64,000 nt of DNA from Brucella pituitosa (GTDB lineage: Bacteria > Pseudomonadota > Alphaproteobacteria > Rhizobiales > Rhizobiaceae). The translations under genes and the position numbers were made by a program. The stretch covers positions 1,659,727-1,723,726 of the forward strand of contig NZ_PYSY02000002.1 in NCBI RefSeq assembly GCF_003049685.1, in the 5' to 3' direction. Each line of letters begins with the position of its first letter. Within the stretch, counting starts at the first letter, position 1. Positions 8,188 to 18,248 of the stretch are shown here, in pieces. The notes beneath the pieces are model-generated. The model was not told where the DNA came from, did no database searches, and worked only from the letters and a program-made list of their open reading frames with translations.

Positions 8188-9504
8188 TTATGTGGCGCCT
8201 TTTTTGCGGAATGAAGAAGCGTCTATGCCGAGTCGGTTCAATCGGGCGTAGAGACTACGACGCGGTAGCTGTAGCGATTCGGCAGCTTCTCCGACGTCGC
8301 CATTCAGGCGTGCAAGTGTGTCTTGCAGAACCTTGGCTTCAAACTGATCCATCTGCTCTGTGAGCGGCAGAGAGCTGGATTCACTGGCTGGATCGTAGCT
8401 TAATCCGAGCACCACTTGCTTGGCGAAATTTCGCAACTCGCGTACATTTCCCAACCACTCATCTGCATTGAGCCGGGCCTCTATCGTTGCATTGATGTCC
8501 GGACGCGGTTGGCCGAATTGGTTTGCAGCCTCATCGAGAAAATAAGCGAATAAAAGCCCGATATCTTTGCGGCGCTCACGCAAAGGCGGGATGCGAAGCC
8601 GCACGGTTTCAAGCCTGTAGAAAAGATCGGATCTGAAGCGTCCAGCATTGACCGAGCCTTCGAGATCTCCTTTGGCAGCAGCGATAACGCGCAGATTGAC
8701 AGCGCGAGGCTCCCCCGTCATCGACGGCAATTCGCGTTCTTCGACGACACGCAAGAGTTTGCCTTGTAAGCTTGCTGACATGCTGTCGATTTCATCTAAG
8801 AAAAGGGTGCCGCGGTCCGCATCGGCTATGCGTCCGCGTTGAATTCTATTGCCGAAAAGCACGTCATCGGCAATCGCGTCGGGGAGTGCTGCACAGTCGA
8901 TTGCGACAAAGCCGCGAGCATGGCGTGTGCTCCAGCGATGAAGCAGTCGGGCAACAAGTTCCTTTCCGGTGCCAGTTTCGCCTTCGATCAGCACATCTAC
9001 ATCGACACTTGCAAGCTGGCGGATAGTCTCTCGCAATCGCACCATAACGGGTGTTTCCCCCAGCAACGGGAAATCTTGCTCAGCTTCCGCAGCGGCTTTG
9101 CGAAGTCTGCGGTTTTCGAGAACCAGACGGCGCATTTCCAATGCCCGACGAACGCTTGAAACCATGTGATCGGCAGAGAAAGGCTTCGCAATAAAGTCGA
9201 AGGCACCTTTTTTGAGTGCTGCCACTGCCATGCTGATGTCGCCATGTCCGGTCATGAGGATGACTGGCAACTCGGGGTCGCGTGTCAGCAGCGCTTCCAT
9301 CACGGCATGACCATCAATGCGTGGCATCCGGATATCTGTGACGACGATCCCGGGAAAGTCGGCACTCAGATTGGCAAGTGCCGATTGTCCATCACCATAG
9401 GTCTCTATATCCAGACCAGCGATCTCGAAAGAATCCGCAAGCGCTGTGCGAAATGCCACGTCATCATCGATCAACATGACGCGGAGTGGTTCAGTGCCTG
9501 TCAT
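8188..9504 (-). CDS. NtrC/DctD-like response regulator lacking the GAFTGA loop
   Basis: Response regulator of 438 residues with three domains. The receiver has phospho-acceptor Asp57 in VTDIRMP. The AAA+ domain has Walker A GETGTGKE at 175-182 and Walker B GTLFLDE at 232-238. A FIS-type helix-turn-helix is at the C-terminus (AAESLQLPRRSLYARLNRLG). Canonical members carry GAFTGA, which contacts sigma54, between LFG and the Walker B strand. Here the sequence runs LFGNRIQRGRIADADRG and the loop is cleanly missing without a frameshift. It overlaps the sensor kinase gene by 4 nt. It probably acts independently of sigma54, as some loop-less NtrC and TyrR proteins do. Confidence 0.88.
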   Translation of the reverse strand: MTGTEPLRVMLIDDDVAFRTALADSFEIAGLDIETYGDGQSALANLSADFPGIVVTDIRMPRIDGHAVMEALLTRDPELPVILMTGHGDISMAVAALKKGAFDFIAKPFSADHMVSSVRRALEMRRLVLENRRLRKAAAEAEQDFPLLGETPVMVRLRETIRQLASVDVDVLIEGETGTGKELVARLLHRWSTRHARGFVAIDCAALPDAIADDVLFGNRIQRGRIADADRGTLFLDEIDSMSASLQGKLLRVVEERELPSMTGEPRAVNLRVIAAAKGDLEGSVNAGRFRSDLFYRLETVRLRIPPLRERRKDIGLLFAYFLDEAANQFGQPRPDINATIEARLNADEWLGNVRELRNFAKQVVLGLSYDPASESSSLPLTEQMDQFEAKVLQDTLARLNGDVGEAAESLQLPRRSLYARLNRLGIDASSFRKKGAT

Positions 9505-11279
9505 GCTTGTTTTGCTCGCTTTACCGTGGCTGAGAAGGCAGCGCCGCCCAATGGCGAAGGCACGATACGCAACGTGCCTTCGAGTTCTGTCATGATGTCG
9601 CGTGCAATACCCAGCCCGAGGCCCAAACCTTCCGGCTTTCCGGTTACAAAGGGGCTAAACACTTCATCGCCCAATGCCTGATCTATGCCGGGTCCATTAT
9701 CCGCGACAATCAGGGACACAAGTTGTTCCTCTTCTGAGATGAACAAAGCGATGCGCGGTTCAGATTTTTCAGCAACTGCATCAAGCGCATTTTGCAGCAG
9801 ATTGACCAACACTTGTTCCAGCCGGACGCGATTTGCGAGAACCTGAAAATTGGAACGGTTGGGCATTTCAAGTGTCACACCAGTATTGCGAAAGCGGTCG
9901 CCCATCAAAAGAAGCGTGCCTTCGATCAGCTCATCAAGACGGACCGGGGCCAAATCCCGGTGTCCGCGTCGGGCAAAGCGCCGCATTTCCTGCGTGATGG
10001 AACCAATACGGGAGGTAAGTTCGATGGAAGTGACCAAATTGGCTGCGACTTTGTCCAGCTTGCCCTTCGCCAGGTGATGTTGTGCATTTTCTGTAAGTGT
10101 CTGAATGGTGGCGACGGGTTGGTTGATCTCATGGACAAGACCTGCGGTGATAGACCCCAGTGATGCGAGCCTGTTTGCCTGCCCCAGCTCTTCACGTGCT
10201 TCCCGAAAGCGTTTGTCGGCGCGTTCGCGCTCTGCCATTTCAGCGCTGAGTTCGGCGGTGCGTTCTGCAACTGCAGATTCAAGAGCAGCGCGGTCTGCAG
10301 CCAGACGTGCCGCGCGCGTTATTCGCCAATAAACCGCACCGGCAATCACGATGAGGACCAGCAATGCCGACACAGTTATAAGTCGTGCCAGATCATGTGC
10401 TGCTCGCATTGATGGGGCTACGGGTTCAACATGGAGAAGTCTTAATTCTGTTCCGGCAATCGGCTCGCTCACAGTGAGAAACTTTGCACCGGATGGTCCG
10501 CGCATCATGCTTTCAGGCTCGAAAGCATAGTGACTGGGTTGCAAGTCTGCGACGTTGAACTGTCCGCTCTGGCCTATCTTTGTGCGTTCCGCTTCGGAGA
10601 TTGGTAGAAACGAGCGAAGGTCTTCTGCCTTATCCGTGGATGCCAATATGATGCCACGAGGATCAACGACGAAAGTTTGGCCGGGATCGTTCGACCACGT
10701 TTGGACAAGCCGGTGAAACTCAAATTTGACGACTACAACACCAACCGGATTGGCTTCATCGCCAATGCGCCTTGCGAGGAATAGGCCAAAGCGCCTGCTA
10801 AGATCGCCTATGGCATAATATTCAGCAGCCCCTGCAGCCATCGCGCCTTGAAAATAAGGACGGTAGCCGTAATTGCGCCCAACGAAACTTTCAGGCGTAT
10901 TGGCATTGGAAGAAGCAATGACGGTGCCATCGCGTTTGACGACATAAATGATCGGTGAGCCGATCTCATAGGCAAGGAATTTCAACTTTTCGTTTAGTCG
11001 TTCTGTAGATTCTCGCGTTTCACCAGCAAGGACGTCGTGAAGGTCGCTATATTCTTTCAGAACAACCGGAAGCAGGCGGAACTTGGCCAGTTCGCTATCG
11101 ATAAGGCGGGTTTGCTGACGCGCTACAAGCGTCGCATCCTCGCTCAAACGATCAAGTGCACTTGTCTCCGTCCACGACCGTGCAGTCGTCCAGAGGCCTA
11201 TCGCCAGCAAGAACGCGAGCGCAATCATCAGGATTCTGCTGAGCTGCCGCCGTTTTTTCATTTGTGCAGGATTATGCAT
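9501..11279 (-). CDS. DctB-like sensor histidine kinase
   Basis: Membrane sensor kinase of 592 residues. A transmembrane segment is at about 15-32, a periplasmic sensing region (double-Cache-like, with the YRPYFQGAM motif) at about 40-295, and a second transmembrane segment at about 300-320. A coiled-coil linker leads to the dimerisation domain with the phospho-acceptor histidine near residue 382 (GLVHEINQP). The ATPase domain has NLLQNALDA, DNGPGID and GLGLGIAR motifs. It is translationally coupled to its response regulator. The layout matches C4-dicarboxylate-type DctB sensors; the neighbouring MFS transporter would fit an organic-acid signal. No strong ribosome-binding site distinguishes the start from an internal ATG at 11261. 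Confidence 0.88.
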   Translation of the reverse strand: MHNPAQMKKRRQLSRILMIALAFLLAIGLWTTARSWTETSALDRLSEDATLVARQQTRLIDSELAKFRLLPVVLKEYSDLHDVLAGETRESTERLNEKLKFLAYEIGSPIIYVVKRDGTVIASSNANTPESFVGRNYGYRPYFQGAMAAGAAEYYAIGDLSRRFGLFLARRIGDEANPVGVVVVKFEFHRLVQTWSNDPGQTFVVDPRGIILASTDKAEDLRSFLPISEAERTKIGQSGQFNVADLQPSHYAFEPESMMRGPSGAKFLTVSEPIAGTELRLLHVEPVAPSMRAAHDLARLITVSALLVLIVIAGAVYWRITRAARLAADRAALESAVAERTAELSAEMAERERADKRFREAREELGQANRLASLGSITAGLVHEINQPVATIQTLTENAQHHLAKGKLDKVAANLVTSIELTSRIGSITQEMRRFARRGHRDLAPVRLDELIEGTLLLMGDRFRNTGVTLEMPNRSNFQVLANRVRLEQVLVNLLQNALDAVAEKSEPRIALFISEEEQLVSLIVADNGPGIDQALGDEVFSPFVTGKPEGLGLGLGIARDIMTELEGTLRIVPSPLGGAAFSATVKRAKQA

Positions 11280-11749
11280 TTATTTGAATAATGTCACGCA
11301 GATTTTTGCATAAATGGCGTGTTCAGAATGTGTCAAAATCGAGATTCTGCGAGTTAATTCAACAAACTAAAATTTTTAATCCACTGCTCTGGCGGTCGGC
11401 AGCCAGGTCCCGCATTTTGGTACCACTTCGAAAATGGGAGTTTCGTAGGGAGGAGCTAATCCGTGCAACCACAAAACCATGTCTTTGTTCTCGCCCAGTT
11501 TCTTGAAGGAGATTTGGGTGTTGCGATACAGGCTCAGGAAACTGAAAGTCGGCCTGACTAAGGGGCGCGGATCCAGAAACCAATCAATCAAGCCCATTTC
11601 CCAATAGGGGTTTTCGCCTTTTTAAGCCCGTCCTGGGCGCTGTCGCGACAATCCTCAAGGAAATCAGAAACACCCGGAAATATGTGCGGCTACTGACGCG
11701 CTCACCACGGGTGAACCTCAAAAATCGTGAGATTTGAAGGAGTGACCGC
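11280..11749. other. Gene-free interval between sensor kinase and MFS transporter
   Basis: 470 bp with no convincing gene. Short open frames on the minus strand (for example 11376-11597, 73 codons) show no recognisable family and have no good start. I found no -24/-12 element (TGGCAC-N5-TTGC type), in line with the loop-less response regulator next door. The interval must hold the promoters of the kinase operon and the transporter. It could also contain a degenerate gene or a dispersed intergenic repeat. Confidence 0.4.
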
Positions 11750-13056
11750 ATGGTCTCAATAACGTCCGAACAGAGTGCTGCGCCGAGCACCAACAGCCGA
11801 CTGAAATCCATTATTGGCGGATCGACCGGTAATCTCGTCGAATGGTTTGACTGGTACGTGTACGCAGCCTTCACGCTCTATTTCGCACCGCATTTTTTTC
11901 CGTCGGAAAGCCAGACCGCGCAACTTTTGAGCGCTGCTGCAGTTTTTGCCGTTGGTTTCATCATGCGCCCGATCGGTGCGTGGATCATGGGCATCTATGC
12001 TGATCGCAAGGGCCGTAAGGCAGGTCTGGCGCTGTCCGTGACGCTAATGTGCGCAGGTTCGCTTATTATTGCCCTGACACCCGGCTATGAAACTATTGGC
12101 CTTGTTGCCCCGGCGCTTCTGGTTCTTGCACGCCTGATGCAGGGTCTGTCTGTTGGCGGTGAATATGGTGCCAGCGCGACCTATCTATCCGAAATGGCGG
12201 GCAAAGCCGTCGCGGCTTCTTTTCGTCTTTCCAGTATGTGACGCTGATCTCCGGCCAGCTTTTGGCAATTCTGCTACTGATCGTGCTTCAGAGCACAATG
12301 GAAACTTCTGCTCTTGAATCCTGGGGCTGGCGTATTCCGTTCTTCATCGGTGCATTGCTTGCGGTTGTTGTCTTCTGGCTACGCCGTGGCCTTGCTGAAA
12401 CCGAGAGCTTCAAGAATGCTAAAACCAAGGACGCCCCGAAGTCTGGCTTCTGGACGCTGATCAAGTATCATCCGAAGGAAACCGCACTGGTCATGCTTCT
12501 GACCGCTGGTGGTACGCTCGCCTTCTACGCATACTCAATTTATATGCAGAAGTTCCTGGTCAATACATCTGGCTTCAGCCGCGAAGTGGCGAGTCAGATC
12601 AACGCGGTCACTCTGTTCATCTTCATGTGCCTTCAGCCTGTCGCCGGTGCATTATCGGACAAGATTGGCCGCAAGCCGCTGATGATTGCCTTCGGTGCGG
12701 CGGGCGTACTGTTTACCTATCCGATCTTTGCGACGCTTGAGCAGACGCGTGACCCATGGGTTGCCGGGATGCTCGTCATGGGTGCTCTGATCATTGTAAC
12801 TGGTTACACCTCGATCAACGCAGTGGTGAAGGCAGAACTCTTCCCAGCTCATATCCGCGCACTTGGTGTGGCGCTGCCTTACGCTCTTGCGAATACGTTG
12901 TTTGGCGGAACTGCGGAATATGTAGCGCTGAGCTTCAAGAATGGTGGTTGGGAGCGTGGCTTCTACTGGTACGTAACCGTCATGATCGGTATTTCACTGA
13001 TCGTCTATCTTCGGATGCGCGATACCAGCAAAGACAGCATGATCAAGGAAGACTAA
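11750..13056 (+). pseudogene. MFS transporter, MHS family (KgtP-like), frameshifted
   Basis: Proton symporter for an organic acid, about 435 residues in total. The N-terminal part has the family signature [15 protein letters not shown] (residues about 27-41) and the cytoplasmic loop DRKGRKAG. The second part resumes at [10 protein letters not shown] and runs to 13056 with the remaining membrane helices. One base is missing near 12205: the segment after EMAGK should read in the other frame as [16 protein letters not shown], as in intact relatives. A GAAGGAG site precedes the ATG by 7 nt. Either a single-base pseudogene or, more likely, a sequence error. Probably 2-oxoglutarate or another di/monocarboxylate, by family. 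Confidence 0.85.
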
Positions 13057-13063
13057 TCGACAC

Positions 13064-13094
13064 AAATACCGGGCTATTAGCCCGGTATTTTTTA
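13064..13094. terminator. Bidirectional intrinsic terminator
   Basis: A perfect 12-bp stem (AAATACCGGGCT / AGCCCGGTATTT) with a 3-nt loop, followed by TTTATT on the plus strand and preceded by A-rich sequence. It lies between the convergent ends of the MFS gene and the IclR gene and overlaps the IclR stop codon. Confidence 0.85.
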
Positions 13095-13946
13095 TTCCGC
13101 TTCCGCTCTTTTGCTGCCAAAAGGAGGGGACTTTTCTGAAATCGTTTGGGCTGCATTCTGAATGAGCGGCCCAAAACTTTCGCTGAAGCCTTCGGCCGTC
13201 CATTCCTGAAGGCTGCCTGCTACATGGATTGCGCCGACAGGGGCGCCCCTCCAATCAAGAATCGGAGCGCCAATAGCAACTTCATGATTGAGAAGCTGCT
13301 TGCACAATAGGGAGTGTCCGCGTTCACGCGCTGCGCGAACATGCTCCATCACCCCTTCCAGATCGCGGACAGTGTGCTGTGTGAATGGTGTCATATCCGA
13401 CCGGTTAACGATGTCGGCAATTGTGTTGTCAGGCAGCCGCGAGAGAATGGCCACACCACCCGCCGTGCAATAAGTGGGAACTGCATTCCCGACGATGGTC
13501 GCACTGAAAACTTCGTGTTTTGACGGCATACGCAGGGCGTAAATTACGCGAACATCGTCAAAAAGAGACAGATCAACACGCTCGCTGACCCGGCGCCGGA
13601 GTTCCAGCATGACCGGATTTGCGCGCTGCAACATGGGGTTGAGCCGCAACAAATCGTAAGTCATGTCGAGAATACGCAAGCCCGGCAGATAACCACGATC
13701 TTCAGGGTCGCGTGCCAGCATATTCAACTTCAGAAGCGAATGAACAATGCGCTGGGCAGCGCTGCGATCAATGCCTGCTGCGGTTGCAACCTGACTGAGC
13801 GACAAGGGATGTCGCGCGCTTTGAAATGCAGACATGACTGCAACCGTTCGTGCGACCGAGCGCAAAAACAACGGGTCATCCTTGAAAGCTTCCGCTTCAT
13901 CCGGATCGAAAGTGGATATGCCGCGCAGGTCTCGAAATGTGTTCAT
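13092..13946 (-). CDS. IclR-family transcriptional regulator
   Basis: Regulator of 284 residues with an N-terminal winged helix-turn-helix (about residues 30-75; SLSQVATAAGIDRSAAQRIV) and a C-terminal IclR effector domain ending in the GAIHVAGS region. I placed the start at the ATG at 13946 (MNTFRDLRG); the open frame runs 12 codons further without support. It is divergent from the M81/dipeptide-transporter operon. A near-palindrome in that operon's promoter spacer (13983-13998) is a plausible binding site. It likely senses a peptide- or amide-derived metabolite. Confidence 0.87.
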   Translation of the reverse strand: MNTFRDLRGISTFDPDEAEAFKDDPLFLRSVARTVAVMSAFQSARHPLSLSQVATAAGIDRSAAQRIVHSLLKLNMLARDPEDRGYLPGLRILDMTYDLLRLNPMLQRANPVMLELRRRVSERVDLSLFDDVRVIYALRMPSKHEVFSATIVGNAVPTYCTAGGVAILSRLPDNTIADIVNRSDMTPFTQHTVRDLEGVMEHVRAARERGHSLLCKQLLNHEVAIGAPILDWRGAPVGAIHVAGSLQEWTAEGFSESFGPLIQNAAQTISEKSPPFGSKRAEAE

Positions 13947-13975
13947 GGGAAAAAGCTTTAATCCAGATTCAAGGA

Positions 13976-14005
13976 TTGACAAGGATCAAAATTGGTCCCT
14001 ATCAT
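13976..14005 (+). promoter_or_regulatory. Sigma70-type promoter with operator in the spacer
   Basis: TTGACA (13976-13981) and TATCAT (14000-14005), 18 nt apart, precede the M81 gene. The near-palindrome GGATCAAAATTGGTCC (13983-13998) fills the spacer, a position where a bound repressor would block RNA polymerase. The divergent IclR protein is the obvious candidate. Confidence 0.6.
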
Positions 14006-14084
14006 AAAAAATCAATATAGATGTATCGCTGACAGATACACATCACAGCCCGAGGGGGCAAATCAGAAAAATGGGAGTACGCTC

Positions 14085-15576
14085 GTGTCAAAACGCGTGG
14101 CTGTAGCTGGCTTTTTGCATGAAACAAACACGTTTGCTGCCGCTCCTGCAACCATGGCAGCATTCGTTCAGGGCGGCGGATATATCCCGCTTTCGCGTGG
14201 TGAAGCGATTATCGAGAATGCTCAAAACGTCAATCTGGGCATTGCTGGTGCACTCAAGTTCGCACAGGAAGCCGGTTGGGAAATCGTGCCGATCCTGTGG
14301 GCCGGCGCTATTCCCTCTGCTCCGGTCACCAAAGACGCTTACGAGGCAATCGTCTCCGAGATTGTTGAAGGGTTGAAGGATTGCGGTCCGCTTGACGGCA
14401 TTTTTATCGACCTGCATGGCGCGATGGTTGCCGAACATGTGGACGATGGCGAAGGCGAACTTCTTGAGCGCGTGCGTGCGGTTCGTGCAAGTGAGCCGTT
14501 GGCGGTAGCGCTTGACCTGCATGGCAACATCACGCGTCGTATGTTCGATCATGCCGATGTGATGGTCGGTTTCCGCACTTATCCGCATGTCGATATGGCC
14601 GAGACCGGCTATCGGTCAGCTAAAGCCTTACAGGCATTAATGGGCAAGTCCGATGGCTGGCACAAGGCGATGCGGCAGGGTGATTATCTCATTCCTATCG
14701 CATGGCAATGCACGGATGAGGAACCGGCCAAAGGCCTGTATGGCATGACGGTGGATGTGCCGGAAGATGTGCTGACAGCTTCTCTTTCATGGGCTTTCCG
14801 CTGCCGATTTCGCGGAATGCGGTCCTTCAGTCTTTGCTTACGGGTGGGATAAGCAAGCGGTCGAGAATTGTGCAGATGATATCATGGCGGCACTTTCTGC
14901 AGCCGAGCAGTCTTTCGCAGGTGTCTCTTATCAACCAGAAGAAGGGGTTGAGAAGGCAATCGAGCTGGCACGAGATGCTTCTCGTCCTATCATCATTGCT
15001 GATACACAAGACAATCCCGGGGCAGGCGGCAGTTCGGATACGACCGGGATGCTTCGTGCGCTTATTGCCTGCGATGCAAAACGTGCGGCGATTGGCTGTA
15101 TCCACGATCCTGAAGCGGCAAACATTGCACATCAGGCAGGCGAGGGTGCGGAGATTGAAATCTCCCTTGGCGGCAAGTCGGGAATTGATGACGATCAGCC
15201 ATTCACGGCTACGTTCACCGTAGAAAAACTCTCCGACGGCAAGGCCCATGCGACGGGACCTTATTACGGTGGCACCTGGTTAAACATGGGGCCATCTGCC
15301 TGCCTGCGTCTTGGCGGGACACGTGTCGTTGTAACAACCAATCTCGCGCAGATGGCCGATCGCGCGCTCTATCGGATGGTTGGTATTGAACCGGAACAGC
15401 AAGCCATTCTGGTCAATAAGAGCTCAGTACATTTCCGGGCCGACTTCGCCCCTATTGCTGAAAAGCTCCTTGTTTGCACAGCCCCCGGTGCAATGCCGCT
15501 CAGCCCGGCACAATTGTCATGGAAGCACTTGCGCTCAGGTATCCGGCTTGAGCCGTTGGGAGAAGAATTCAAATAA
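14085..15576 (+). pseudogene. M81-family (MlrC-like) metallopeptidase, frameshifted
   Basis: Metal-dependent hydrolase of the MlrC/DUF1485 family, known from microcystin linear-peptide breakdown and common in Rhizobiales peptide-transporter operons. The start is a GTG at 14085 with GGGAG 7 nt upstream; the frame extends further left without support. It opens KRVAVAGFLHETNTFA. The first part contains FIDLHGAMV and LDLHGNITRRMFDHADVMVGFRTYPHVDMAETG, with the expected metal-ligand histidines and aspartates. Two single bases are missing near 14788 and 14803; restoring them gives SMGFPLADFAECGPSVFAY and continues into DNPGAGGSSDTTG. Total about 498 residues, normal length. First gene of the operon. 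Confidence 0.85.
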
Positions 15577-15610
15577 AACAATAATAACAACCTTCAGAGG
15601 AACCAAGTAG

Positions 15611-17216
15611 ATGCAGTTTTTCAAATCAACACAGCCTGGCCCCATCCTCCGCAAACTGAAATATGGGATAGCTGTTTCCCTGATTGCGCTTGGCGCAGGC
15701 AATGCATGGGCGGAAACAACGCTCACTGCAGTCATGCATTCCGATTTGCGTATTCTCGATCCGATCATCACCACCGCACATATCACGCGTGATCATGGAT
15801 ATATGATCTATGACGTGCTGATTGCTGTTGATGAAAATTTCAAACCACAGCCACAGATGGCAGATTGGACCGTTTCGGATGACGGTAAGACTTACATTCA
15901 CGCTACGCGATGGTTTGAAATTCCATGATGGCGCACCGGTAACGGCTGCAGATGCGGTGGCTTCACTTGAACGCTGGGCCAAGCGCGATGCCGGTGGCCA
16001 GCTTATCATGGATATCACAGATTCTCTGAAGGCCACTGACGACAAGACCCTTGTCTGGACATTAAAAGAACCGTTCGCTCCCTTCCTCGATACGCTTTCC
16101 AAGCAGGCAGCTTTGCCTCCGTTCATTATGCCAGCGCGGATTGCAGCAACGCCCGCTGATACTGCGATTACCGAACATATCGGCTCTGGCCCGTTCAAGT
16201 TGGTACCGGCAGAATTCCAGCCCGGCGTTGGCGTCAGCTATCTCAAGAATGAAGATTATGTACCGCGCAGCGAGCCTGCCAGCTGGATGGCAGGTGGTAA
16301 GGTTGTCAATGTCGATAAGGTGCGCTGGGTTACAATGACCGACGCCCAAACCGCTGTGAATGCGCTGACAAGCGGTGAAATCGACTATGTCGAACAGATC
16401 CCGGTCGATCTCGTGCCGCTGTTTGATGGCGATGATTCCGTTGTTCTGGAACAGCGCGATCCGCTTGGCTATCAGACAATGGGACGCCTCAATTTCAAGC
16501 ATCCACCTTTCGACAATCCTGACATTCGCCGTGCCGCCTTCCTTACCATGTCGCAGGAACCAGTGCTTGCAGCGCTGATGGCTGATCCGAATTACTACAA
16601 GGTTTGCGGTGCGATTTTCGGCTGCGGCACGCCCAATGCTACCAATGTCGGCGCGGAAAGTATCATCGCGCAGGGCAATGTTGAAGAGGCAAAGGAACTG
16701 CTCAAAAAGGCTGGTTATGATGGCAAGCCGGTTGTGTTGATGCAGCCGACCGATGTTACCAGTCTGTCGCCTCAGCCAGTCGTTGCAGCACAGCAACTCC
16801 GCGCTGCCGGATTCACCGTCGACATGCAGCCGATGGACTGGCAGACGCTCGTCGGTCGTCGTGCGTCAAAAGATGAGCCTTCAAAGGGCGGCTGGAATAT
16901 TTTCTTCACGAATTGGCAGATTCCAGAAATCGCGACACCGCTTAATTCAGTGATGCTGAATGGCCGCGGCGATCAGGGTTGGTTCGGCTGGCCGAAGGAC
17001 GACAAGATCGAAGAGTTGAAAAAGGAATATATCGCCGCCAAGACGCCTGAAGAGCAGAAGGCCGTTGTCGAAAAGATACAGGCTCATACGTTGGAGAACG
17101 TGCTCTACATTCCGCTTGGTGAATATAACCCACCACAGGCACGCCGCTCCAATGTCATTGATATGCTCGGCTCACCCGTTCCCGTTTTCTGGAACGTGAA
17201 AAAGACCGAAGAATAA
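15611..17216 (+). pseudogene. Dipeptide/oligopeptide ABC transporter substrate-binding protein (DppA-like), frameshifted
   Basis: Periplasmic binding protein of the family-5 peptide type, about 535 residues. A signal peptide covers residues 1-36 or so (ending NAWAETT). The early segment LRILDPI and the RDGLKFHDGAPVTAADAV motif are family hallmarks. The frame breaks near 15896, where two bases (an AC repeat unit in ACTTACACATTC) appear to be lost. Downstream the frame is open to 17216. It is followed by matching permeases and ATPase, so this is a complete importer. Confidence 0.86.
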
Positions 17217-17225
17217 TCTGCCCGC

Positions 17226-17250
17226 CGCTATCGCGTTCAGTGCGGTAGCG
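17226..17250 (+). other. Intercistronic hairpin after the binding-protein gene
   Basis: CGCTA-T-CGC pairs with GCG-G-TAGCG around a 7-nt loop. It lies between the binding-protein stop and the permease start and has no U-tract, as expected for an mRNA-stabilising or attenuating element that raises binding-protein output over the permeases. Confidence 0.5.
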
Positions 17251-17306
17251 CCCAGTTCAACGCGGAGTCGGTTTTGTACCGGTTCCGCCTCAAGCGGGAC
17301 GCGCAT

Positions 17307-18248
17307 ATGGCTGTCTATCTGTTAAAACGTATCTTTGCGCTCGTGCCGGTGCTGCTGCTGGTATCGGTATTTGTGTTCCTCCTCCTCAGACTGACGCCGG
17401 GTGATCCGGCAGCAATTCTGGCAGGCGATGCCGCGACCACCGAACAGCTCGAACGCATCCGCGAGGCAATGGGCCTTAATGAGCCGATCCTCACTCAGTA
17501 TTTTACCTGGATGGGCAAGATATTGCAGGGTGATCTCGGTGTTTCGCTGATTTCCGGCGTTCCAGTGCTCGATATGGTTTCACAACGTATCGGCCCGACG
17601 ATTTCGATCGCTGTTCTCACCATTATCATTGCAGTTCTCGCTGCAATTCCGATGGGTGTGATCGCCGCCTGGCGTCATCGTTCATGGATCGACTATCTCG
17701 TCATGAGCTTTTCGGTTCTGGGTTTCTCCGTTCCGGTCTTTTTGGTCGGCTATGTTTTGCTGCTCATTTTTTCGGTTAATCTGGGCTGGCTTCCAGTGCA
17801 GGGTTTCAAGCCGATTTCATCGGGCTTTGGCGGCTTTATGGAGCGCGCAATATTGCCCGCGCTGACACTGGCTTCGATCTACATCGCACTCATTGCTCGC
17901 ATGACTCGCGCAGCAATGCTGGATGTTCTGGGCGAAGACTATATTCGCACAGCACGTGCGAAAGGTGTCAGTGATCGCCGTCTTCTGTTCGTCCATGCGC
18001 TGAAAAATGCTGCTGTGCCGGTCGTAACTATTGTCGGCACCGGCTTCGCATTGCTGATTTCTGGCGTGGTCGTGACGGAGAGCATCTTCAATATTCCCGG
18101 AATTGGCCGCCTGACGGTCGATGCTGTGCTGGCGCGCGATTATCCGGTCATCCAGGCCATGATCCTTCTGACGAGTGCACTCTATGTTTTCGTCAACCTT
18201 CTGATTGACCTTTCCTACACACTGTTCGACCCAAGGATACGCTATTGA
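17307..18248 (+). CDS. Dipeptide ABC transporter permease, DppB-like
   Basis: Inner-membrane permease, 313 residues. It starts MAVYLLKRIFALVPVLLLVS with the first membrane helix, and has the RLTPGDPAAILAGD motif (about residues 29-42) characteristic of DppB/OppB, about six hydrophobic segments and the C-terminal DPRIRY ending. I chose the ATG at 17307 because it places the standard N-terminus; the frame runs to 17274. Pairs with the DppC-like permease, whose start overlaps this stop. Confidence 0.9.
   Translation: MAVYLLKRIFALVPVLLLVSVFVFLLLRLTPGDPAAILAGDAATTEQLERIREAMGLNEPILTQYFTWMGKILQGDLGVSLISGVPVLDMVSQRIGPTISIAVLTIIIAVLAAIPMGVIAAWRHRSWIDYLVMSFSVLGFSVPVFLVGYVLLLIFSVNLGWLPVQGFKPISSGFGGFMERAILPALTLASIYIALIARMTRAAMLDVLGEDYIRTARAKGVSDRRLLFVHALKNAAVPVVTIVGTGFALLISGVVVTESIFNIPGIGRLTVDAVLARDYPVIQAMILLTSALYVFVNLLIDLSYTLFDPRIRY

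Noticed and set aside
11280..11749. Sigma54 promoter for the MFS transporter
   Set aside because: No TGGCAC-N5-TTGC type element is visible, and the local response regulator lacks the sigma54-contact loop.
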